Made by a program: the position numbers and the translations under genes | Source: Gemmatimonadota bacterium | GTDB taxonomy: Bacteria > Gemmatimonadota > Gemmatimonadetes > Longimicrobiales > Gaopeijiaceae | Assembly: GCA_041390105.1 (NCBI GenBank) | Contig: JAWKQO010000003.1 | Location: forward strand, 186,001 to 250,000 | DNA length: 64,000 bases | Direction: 5' to 3' | Part shown: in pieces, positions 9,050 through 16,014 of the stretch | Numbering within the stretch: position 1 is the stretch's first letter | Layout: every line of letters starts with the position of its first letter | Notes under the pieces: model-generated | The model's input: only the letters and a program-made list of their open reading frames with translations | What the model was told of the DNA's origin: nothing | Database searches by the model: none

Positions 9050-10212
9050 TGGCCCGCCGTACCCGGCTGCTTTCCTTGCTTCTGCTGGGGGCGGGGCTGG
9101 CGTGCGCGCCCGAGGCTACCCGAAGCGGCACGGCAGCGCTGCTGCAGCGCGCTCCCACCGCGCTCTCCGACTCGACCTTCGCCGCGCTGGTCTCCCGGCT
9201 CTCCGAGCCCGGCGGCTACTTCGATACAGACAACCTCATCTCCAACGAGTCCAGCTATCTGCATGTCGTAGGCGCGCTCCAGCGACGCGGACTTCGGGGA
9301 GGCGCCTACGTCGGAGTGGGCCCCGACCAGAACTTCTCGTACATGGCGGCCATCCGTCCGGAGGTGGCGTTCCTGGTCGACATCCGCCGAGACAACCTGA
9401 TCGAGCACCTGCTGTTCAAAGCGCTCTTCGAGCTGGCGCGCAACCGACTGGAATACCTGGCGCTGCTCTACGCACGACCGCTGCCCGACGACCTGGATGC
9501 CTGGAGCGCACGCCCGCTGGACGATCTCATCGCCTGGATCGACGGGCACGCGGCGTTGACGGATAACGGAGCGGAGGTGCGTGCGCGAGTGGCGCTGCAC
9601 GTCGCCGGGTTCGGAGTACCCCTGGGAGACGAGGATCGCGCTGCGCTGGACCGCTTCCACCAGGAGTTCATCGCGAACGGGTTGGACCTGCGCTTCCACT
9701 CCTTCGGACGCAGGCCCCGCTTCTTCTATCCGACCCATCGCGATCTCTTGCTCGAGCGGGACCTCGACGGACGGCCGGTCAGCTTCATGGCCACGGAGGA
9801 GGACTGGCGAGCGGTCGAGGCGCTGCAGAAAGCCAATCGCGTGATCCCGGTGGTGGGGAACCTGGCCGGAGAGCACGCGCTGCGTGCCATCGGCGATGCC
9901 GTTCGGGAGTCCGGCCTGGAGGTGAGCGCGCTCTACGCGTCCAACGTCGAGTTCTACCTCTGGAGCGACGGCAGCTTCCCCACCTTCGCCGAGAACGTGC
10001 GCTCCCTTCCCCTCGCGGACGACGGCGTCCTCATCCGCAGCTACTTCGGTGGCGGCGGGTTCCAGGACCCGCTGCTGGCCACTGCGCCGGGCTACTACAG
10101 CGCGCAGCTCCTGCAGCCGTTCTCGGTCTTCTTGGAAGCGGGTCGCACAGGGGGATTCCGCGGGTACCGCGACCTGGTCACCCGGGGCGCGCTACCGCTG
10201 GGCGCACGCTGA
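9049..10212 (+). CDS. LIC_10091-like conserved lipoprotein
   Basis: A 387-residue exported lipoprotein; the ATG overlaps the previous stop and gives a signal peptide ending in the lipobox GLAC. The core PDQNFSYMAAIRPE followed by VDIRRDNL, and later the ALYASNVEFYL and RSYFGGG segments, resemble the conserved family named after Leptospira LIC_10091. I recall this family as having a Rossmann/methyltransferase-like look but no proven reaction; the assignment is from memory of motifs. Coupling to the beta-lactamase-like gene suggests the two act together at the envelope. No catalytic role is assigned. Confidence 0.65.
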   Translation: MARRTRLLSLLLLGAGLACAPEATRSGTAALLQRAPTALSDSTFAALVSRLSEPGGYFDTDNLISNESSYLHVVGALQRRGLRGGAYVGVGPDQNFSYMAAIRPEVAFLVDIRRDNLIEHLLFKALFELARNRLEYLALLYARPLPDDLDAWSARPLDDLIAWIDGHAALTDNGAEVRARVALHVAGFGVPLGDEDRAALDRFHQEFIANGLDLRFHSFGRRPRFFYPTHRDLLLERDLDGRPVSFMATEEDWRAVEALQKANRVIPVVGNLAGEHALRAIGDAVRESGLEVSALYASNVEFYLWSDGSFPTFAENVRSLPLADDGVLIRSYFGGGGFQDPLLATAPGYYSAQLLQPFSVFLEAGRTGGFRGYRDLVTRGALPLGAR

Positions 10213-10286
10213 AGGGAAGCCCGAGCACTCAGGGAGTCCCGTTCGGCCGGGTTCGGGCCCCATCCCACCGTGGCGCTCGGACGTCC

Positions 10287-11171
10287 CTAGAACTCACCGC
10301 CCTCCATCCACGACACCAGCCGCCCCACGAAGCCGGCCCCGAACGGGGCGGGAAGTAGGCCCCCTCCCCGCGACCGCCGCAGTTGGTGATCCGATCCGAT
10401 GAAGAGCCGGACCGCCTGCCGCGGGCGTCCCGAGGCCGCGAAGGCCGCCGCCAGGCGCTGCCCATCGACATGGGGGGAGATCACGGCGTCATCGAAGCCG
10501 TACACACCCAGGAGGTCGGGTCCATCGGGCCCCAGGGCTGGGTCGGCATCCAGGGGCACCGATACCAACGCCAGGAAATCCGGGTCGGCCTCCTCCAGAC
10601 ATCCGGGGTCGGAGCCCGCCGGTCCGAACGCCAGCGCTCCCACACGGACAACGCCCGGCCCCAACGCTCGGACAGCCTCGAGATCGGCGGGCAGGGGCGT
10701 CGCCCCATCGGCCAACACCACCGCGAGCACACCGTTGCGGGCCAGCGCCGCGGCCAGCCGCTGCATCAGCCGCCAATCGTCCTGCCCACGGGCGGCCAGC
10801 AGCACCCCGGTCTCCGCTTCCCCGCGCGCGGGCTCGTAGACCCGGGAGCCCGTCGGCATCTCCGGGGCATATGCGGATAGGGAGAGCGTGGTGCGCCATG
10901 CCGCCACGCCGGCGAGCGCCAGGCAGAAGTCGAGCAACACGATCCCCGGAACCAGCGCGCTCCAGCGGCGAGGCCCCCGCCACTCGATGACCAGACCCGT
11001 GGCGGCCAACAGGATGCCCAGCGCCAGGAAGCTCCATCCGAACGAGGCACTCCACTCCGGCGGAAGCGCAGGCACCTCCGGAATGAGGGCCCAGGCCCCC
11101 AGGAGAGCAGGCAGGAGGCCCAGGGCGCCCGCCCGGTTCCCCGGCTCCTTACGCGAATCGACGTGTCCCAT
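10287..11171 (-). CDS. Membrane protein with a degenerate alpha/beta-hydrolase-like domain
   Basis: A 294-residue protein with about three N-terminal membrane helices (residues 15-95) and a soluble C-terminal domain. The domain has the strand-helix order of an alpha/beta hydrolase: a VLLAARGQ turn, RLAAALARNGVLAVVL, a strand/elbow region VGALAFGPAG, an acid-like YGFDDAV, and a late GSDHQ with the final His. The nucleophile elbow reads AFGPAG rather than GxSxG, so the serine is missing. It may be a pseudo-hydrolase or an unrelated fold. It lies downstream of the SusD gene on the same strand, behind a strong hairpin, so it is probably a separate unit. Confidence 0.6.
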   Translation of the reverse strand: MGHVDSRKEPGNRAGALGLLPALLGAWALIPEVPALPPEWSASFGWSFLALGILLAATGLVIEWRGPRRWSALVPGIVLLDFCLALAGVAAWRTTLSLSAYAPEMPTGSRVYEPARGEAETGVLLAARGQDDWRLMQRLAAALARNGVLAVVLADGATPLPADLEAVRALGPGVVRVGALAFGPAGSDPGCLEEADPDFLALVSVPLDADPALGPDGPDLLGVYGFDDAVISPHVDGQRLAAAFAASGRPRQAVRLFIGSDHQLRRSRGGGLLPAPFGAGFVGRLVSWMEGGEF

Positions 11172-11212
11172 GAAGACTGGATCCGCTACAGGGATCGTGC
11201 CGAAACGCAGAA

Positions 11213-11238
11213 CGGCCGGCGGGTCACCCCGCCGGCCG
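11213..11238 (-). terminator. Strong hairpin downstream of the SusC-SusD operon
   Basis: Perfect 11-base arms (CGGCCGGCGGG and its complement) surround a 4-base loop, 26 bases below the SusD stop. On the leftward strand the stem is followed by a modest T-rich stretch (TTCTGCGTTTC). This fits a terminator of the leftward SusC-SusD transcript. Confidence 0.6.
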
Positions 11239-11263
11239 CTCGCTTCTCCGCCGAAACCGAGCC

Positions 11264-12742
11264 CTAGTTACCGAAGGGGCTCGAGTTCCGCTGGGCCAGG
11301 ATCCGGTTCAGATCGATGTCCATGGTCACCTCGGTGGTGAACAGGGCATCGTTGGCGTCGTACGGGGACGCCGGTGTGAAGGTGTCCATGGCGGCCGCCA
11401 CCGGCTGAGTCAGGTAGGCGGGGATGGTCATGCGCGTGCCGGGATCGCCGTCCGCAATGTTCGGGTTGGCATCGATCTCGGTGAGCATCATCGGAAGCCG
11501 AAGCCCCAGGTCCGCCATGCGGCGGCCTTCCAGGAAGAGAATCTCCTGGCGCGCCAACCAGAGCGCGTGCCACAGGCTCTCGGTTTCCGAATCCGGAATG
11601 GCCTCGATCGAATCCGCGTCCAGCGACGTGCCCGACACGGTCGGCACCGGAATGCTCACGTCCGGCCGGTTCAGCACCAGCCCGGCACGGAACCCGGCAC
11701 CGGGCTCCGCCGCGATCATGATCGTCGCGTCCCGGGGACGGATGGACAGATCGGCGTTGAGCCGCTGATCGTTGTCCACGAACGCGCTGGTGCCGCGTTG
11801 CTGCGCCGCGCGGATGGCATTGGCCAGATGCGTCTTGCCCGCTCCGAAGTCTCCCTGGGCGAAGCGCGCCTCAGCCATGATCAGGTGCATCTCCTCGGCC
11901 TTGGCCACGGCGATGCCCGCCTCACGGCTGGTGTACTTCGGATCCAGGAAGTCCAACCGCGGCAGCGGCTGCATCTCCTGGAGCGCCCTCAAGAACAGGA
12001 ATGCGAACGGGTTGTTCTCGATCGACTGCGAATCGTACTCCTGTTGGAACAGGAACGCCGGATCCGCGGCCAGGACGTCCACCGCCATGTTGATGGCCTG
12101 GGTGGCATTCCCCTGCCAACGGTACGCCCGCGCCAGCGCGGCCTTGGCCTGTGTGGCCAAGGGTCCAGCCAACGCGGCCGTCAGGTCCGTGACGGCGCGG
12201 CTGAGCGCTTCGCTGGCCGGCTGCGGCGTACCGTCCTTCTCCACCGGGAAGAACGAGAAGTTCTCTCCGAGGTGCAGGTACGCCATGCCCCGGTAGTAGT
12301 GCGCCTCCGCGATCAGGTCCGGCGTGGCCGTGGCGTCTCCGGGCGCGATCTCGTCGATCACGAAATCGGCCAGAGCCCGCAGCTCCTGGTTGTGCCAGTA
12401 GATCGCGTGGGCGCTTCCGGTACCGGTCGCGTCCACGATGGTGGGATCCGTCTGGTAGGGGTCATCCAGCTGCTTGAGGATGCCCGTCCCGTGGATCGAA
12501 TAGTTGTCCGAGGCGTTCTCGGTCGTAGTGACCGTGGCCCCCACGGCCCGCGCGAACTGCGCGCGCAGACCGGGCAGCAAGGCCTCGGTAGGCCGCTCGG
12601 CCTGGGCCAGGTCCTCGTCCGTCGTGGTGGGGTTGTCCACCTTGGTCGGGTCGAGGAAGTCGCAGGCCCCTGCACCGAGCGCCAGCGCCAGGAACAGCGC
12701 CGAGCCGGGAGCGGCCCTCTTCACGAAAGATCTCGCATTCAT
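11264..12742 (-). CDS. SusD/RagB-type outer-membrane lipoprotein
   Basis: A 492-residue surface lipoprotein that caps the SusC channel and binds the substrate. The signal peptide ends in a lipobox (LGAGACDFLDP, Cys near residue 27), and the CDFLDPTKVDNPTT opening is characteristic of SusD-like proteins. The body has the expected helical TPR-like repeats (AEAHYYRGMAYLHLGENF, AKAALARAYRW). It lies 17 bases after the SusC stop, in the usual susC-susD order, with a GGGAGAGG ribosome site. With an M14 carboxypeptidase divergently placed upstream, peptides or protein fragments are a more likely cargo than glycans; this is inference. Confidence 0.9.
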   Translation of the reverse strand: MNARSFVKRAAPGSALFLALALGAGACDFLDPTKVDNPTTTDEDLAQAERPTEALLPGLRAQFARAVGATVTTTENASDNYSIHGTGILKQLDDPYQTDPTIVDATGTGSAHAIYWHNQELRALADFVIDEIAPGDATATPDLIAEAHYYRGMAYLHLGENFSFFPVEKDGTPQPASEALSRAVTDLTAALAGPLATQAKAALARAYRWQGNATQAINMAVDVLAADPAFLFQQEYDSQSIENNPFAFLFLRALQEMQPLPRLDFLDPKYTSREAGIAVAKAEEMHLIMAEARFAQGDFGAGKTHLANAIRAAQQRGTSAFVDNDQRLNADLSIRPRDATIMIAAEPGAGFRAGLVLNRPDVSIPVPTVSGTSLDADSIEAIPDSETESLWHALWLARQEILFLEGRRMADLGLRLPMMLTEIDANPNIADGDPGTRMTIPAYLTQPVAAAMDTFTPASPYDANDALFTTEVTMDIDLNRILAQRNSSPFGN

Positions 12743-12759
12743 GATGTCTCGCCTCTCCC

Positions 12760-15708
12760 TTAGAAGACCACTTCGACGCCGAACTTGAACGCTCGCGGTG
12801 CGGAGATCGTGATCGAGCTCTCACCGCCGAGCTCCAAGCCGTTGTCGTTGACACCGCTCAGCTCCGGGTCGATCAGGCCGTTGCGCGACCAGATCCAAAC
12901 GTTGCGCACGGAGCCGTACACCGTGGCCCGGCTGGCGCCGAGTTGCGACGCCATCGACTCAGGCAACGCGTAGCGAGCCGCGATCTCCCGCAGCTTGAAC
13001 CAGTCTCCGTCGTACACGAACGCGGAGCGCGCGGCGCTCTGGCTGTACTCGCCCTGGTCCACACCCGCCAGGTTGTAGCGAAGCGGGAAGCCCTCGTCAC
13101 ACGGATCCTTGCCCGCGGGACAGCGCTCCAGGTTGGCGCGATAGATGTTGTTGAAGGTGGCCCACACGGAACCGTAGTCGAACACCTCGAAGCCGGCCGC
13201 CCAGTCCGCCAGCGCCGAAAGCGTCAGATTGCCCCCCAGGGTGAGTGAGGTGTTGAAGCTCCCGCTCTTGTCCGGGAAGGGCTGCCCGCCCGTGTACTGG
13301 CGCTCCGATCCGTCCGGCAGACCGTCGCCGTTGGTGTCGATCGGCGTGGTGACGAACCAGGCTCCCACGGGGAGCTCTTCCAGACCCGGTGTGTTCGGGT
13401 CGCAGTCGATCGGTGGTCCGCAGACGTGCTTCTGCGCCTCTACGAAGAAGGCGGCAGCGGAGCCCATGTCGGTCACCCGATTGTCCACCTGGTTGTAGGT
13501 GGCGCCGGCCGACCAGGCCACGCTCTGGGTGTTGAGCAGGGTCAGGTCCAGGGTCAGCTCGATCCCCGTGTTGGTGATCTCACCCACGTTGCGGGTCTGC
13601 GTCCCCAGGCCGGTGACTGGCTGCTCCGGCACGGCGAACAGCGCGTCCGTGGTCTTGGCGTCGTACCAGGTGAAGCTCAGGCCCACGCGGTTGTTGAAGA
13701 GCGCCGCGTCGATCCCCGCCTCCAGGGTCGACGTCTTTTCAGGCCGCAGGTCCGCGTTGCCGGGGTTGTCGAAGCGCGGCGCGCTCTCCCCCCGGAACGG
13801 CGTGGCCGTGAAGCTACGGTCCGCCAGGAAGGGCGGCGGGAACTTGCCCGTCTCGCCATAGGCAGCGCGCAGCTTCAACTCGGAGAAGAGGCTGCTCGCC
13901 AGATCCTGGAAGAAGTCCTCTTCCGAGATCACGTAGGAGATGGTTCCCTTCGGGTAGGTCTCCCAGGCCACCTGGTCACCGAAGCTGGACCCGGCGTCGA
14001 CACGGAAGCCGGCTCCCAGATAGAGCTTGCCGTACAGCGACAGCTGCTCGTCGAAGTAGAACCCGCCGGTGAACAACTCGGAGTTCCCCTCGGACGCGAT
14101 GATGTCCGCGGCGTTGCCGAAGTCGTTGCTGCCCGGGAGCGCGAACGTCGTTCCGGTCGCGAAGATGGTGCTCACGTCGTCCCGGAACCCCTGGGCACCC
14201 ACCGTGAAGGAGGACGTGATGTCCCCGTCCAGGGGGTAGGCGAACGTGGCCGCGGCGTCCATGGACACCGACGTGAACTCGCGATCGAAGCGGTCCAGCT
14301 CGCCCGTGACCTCGCCAGGCGTGAACCCGATGGGCTCGGCAATCCGCTGTTGGTTGGAGCGGCTGTCCAATCCAACCGTGACGCGTGAGCTGATGTTGTC
14401 GTTCAGCGTGTAATAGCCGCCGGCGCTGAAGATGAAGCGGTTCACTTCCTCGGTGATGGTCGGGCGAAGGAAGATCTCCAGCGCTTCGTCCAGCGAAGCG
14501 GCGCCCGAGAAGAACAGCGCGTCGCCCACCTCGAAGGTGGTGAGCGGGTCGGCGATGGCCGTCCCGTTGAACAGGCGGTCGTAGTCACTGCGCGTGTAGG
14601 AGCCGGAGAACTCGACCCGGAACTTGTCCGAGACGGTGGCCTGCACGCCGCCGCGCAGGTTGTACAGGACGCTGTTGTTCTTGACCTGGATACCGTCCGC
14701 CTGCTCGATGCGGCCCGAGACGTTGTAGGTGGCGTCGTTGGAGCCGCCGTTCACACCCAGGTAGTAGCTCTGCGTGTGGCCGTTCTGGAAGAAGTTGTCC
14801 TTGAGCAGCGTCGGTGAGGCCCCCGCGGCCACCTCGTCCGGGAAGATGGCCCCGGTGTCGAACATATACTTGAGCTCGGGGGTGTCGACGCCCTGTTCGA
14901 CCTTCATGGTGAAGCGCGGAGCGCCCGGCGTGCCCTTCTTGGTGAAGATCTGGATCACGCCGGTGGCGGCGTCCGACCCGTACAGGGTGCTGGCCGCGCC
15001 GCCCTTGGTGACCTCGACCCGCTCGATGTCGGAGACCATGAGGTCCGCCAAGGCCGAAGACTGCTCACCGCCCGTCCCGGCGGCGGTGCTCTGGCTGTTG
15101 TCCACCCGCACGCCGTCGATGTAGATGACGGGCGTCTGAGCACCGAACACCGAGGAGACCCCCCGGAAGTTGATCAGGGCGCCCGTACCGGGCTGCGCCG
15201 AGGTGGCGCTCACCGTCGCACCGGCCACGCGCCCCTGCAGGAGCTGCTGGACGTTGGTGACCGGAGCGGCCTCGATCGCCTGCGCGTTGATCACGTCCAC
15301 CGTGGTCCCCAGCGCCCGGCGCTCGGTCGCCTGCCCCACTCCCGTGACGACCAGCTCGTCCAGGGCGATGGCGGTTTGCCCGAGCTGAAAGTCCAGAGCG
15401 ACCGACTGGCCCGACCCCACGGTGACCTGCTGGGTGACGGTTCCGTAGCCGATCAGCTCCACCCGCACCGTCACGGTGCCGGGCGCGACGCCCAGGAGGA
15501 TGTAGCGGCCGGAGGAATTGCTGAGTGTGCCGATGCCGGTCCCGGGGATCGAGACCTGCGCTTCGGAAAGCGGACGGCCGGATTGACCATCCGTGACCTG
15601 CCCGGCGATGGTGCCGGTGGCCTGAGCCAGGAGCGGGCCCACGGCGAACGCCATCGAAAGCGTCGCCAGTGCGGCCGCCCGGCTGAACGTCTGACGAAGT
15701 TGGATCAT
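12760..15708 (-). CDS. SusC/RagA-type TonB-linked outer-membrane transporter
   Basis: A 982-residue TonB-dependent channel. The ATG at 15708 follows a GAGGAG ribosome site and gives a signal peptide ending near LLAQ. A carboxypeptidase-regulatory-like domain follows (GTIAGQVTDGQSGRPL, about residues 25-110), then the SusC hallmark DELVVTGVG. The plug domain (NFRGVSSVFG, VIYIDGVRVDN) and a long 22-strand barrel end in KFGVEVVF, the terminal-Phe strand. Together with the SusD lipoprotein it forms an energy-driven import complex fed by TonB-ExbBD, which are not in the window. Family length is about 950-1100 residues, so it is intact. Confidence 0.95.
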   Translation of the reverse strand: MIQLRQTFSRAAALATLSMAFAVGPLLAQATGTIAGQVTDGQSGRPLSEAQVSIPGTGIGTLSNSSGRYILLGVAPGTVTVRVELIGYGTVTQQVTVGSGQSVALDFQLGQTAIALDELVVTGVGQATERRALGTTVDVINAQAIEAAPVTNVQQLLQGRVAGATVSATSAQPGTGALINFRGVSSVFGAQTPVIYIDGVRVDNSQSTAAGTGGEQSSALADLMVSDIERVEVTKGGAASTLYGSDAATGVIQIFTKKGTPGAPRFTMKVEQGVDTPELKYMFDTGAIFPDEVAAGASPTLLKDNFFQNGHTQSYYLGVNGGSNDATYNVSGRIEQADGIQVKNNSVLYNLRGGVQATVSDKFRVEFSGSYTRSDYDRLFNGTAIADPLTTFEVGDALFFSGAASLDEALEIFLRPTITEEVNRFIFSAGGYYTLNDNISSRVTVGLDSRSNQQRIAEPIGFTPGEVTGELDRFDREFTSVSMDAAATFAYPLDGDITSSFTVGAQGFRDDVSTIFATGTTFALPGSNDFGNAADIIASEGNSELFTGGFYFDEQLSLYGKLYLGAGFRVDAGSSFGDQVAWETYPKGTISYVISEEDFFQDLASSLFSELKLRAAYGETGKFPPPFLADRSFTATPFRGESAPRFDNPGNADLRPEKTSTLEAGIDAALFNNRVGLSFTWYDAKTTDALFAVPEQPVTGLGTQTRNVGEITNTGIELTLDLTLLNTQSVAWSAGATYNQVDNRVTDMGSAAAFFVEAQKHVCGPPIDCDPNTPGLEELPVGAWFVTTPIDTNGDGLPDGSERQYTGGQPFPDKSGSFNTSLTLGGNLTLSALADWAAGFEVFDYGSVWATFNNIYRANLERCPAGKDPCDEGFPLRYNLAGVDQGEYSQSAARSAFVYDGDWFKLREIAARYALPESMASQLGASRATVYGSVRNVWIWSRNGLIDPELSGVNDNGLELGGESSITISAPRAFKFGVEVVF

Positions 15709-16014
15709 GATGAACTCCTCTAGAGCAGAGGCTGGAAACGGCGCGCCCGCAGAGGACCCCGGCCTCCGCGACACGCCAGCGAAAAAGAATAGCCCAATCA
15801 TCCGAGCGTCACCATCGCACCAAGGTGTGTGGATCCGAAGTCCGGGGGGCGGAGGACCGGGCTATCTTGTACTACAGATACGAAAGAGCCGGGGCTTCCT
15901 GGCAGTTCCGGCTTCCGCGCCCGGGCGAGCCGGTCCATATTCGCCGAGTCGCCCGCTCCGGGGCTCGGCCCGCCCTACGGCTCCGCTCCGGCACCTGTTT
16001 CCGCGAGAGGTCTG
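15709..16014. promoter_or_regulatory. Divergent intergenic region between susC-like and M14 peptidase genes
   Basis: 306 bases without a gene. It must carry the promoters for leftward susC-susD and the rightward peptidase. A short A/T-rich patch (GAAAAAGAATAG, about 15779-15791) and another around 15862-15885 stand out against the GC-rich background and may mark the two promoters. No operator repeat was recognised. Confidence 0.35.

Noticed and set aside
15709..16014. Riboswitch or small RNA in the susC/M14 gap
   Set aside because: No conserved riboswitch core or paired-stem pattern was found by eye; two promoters explain the space.
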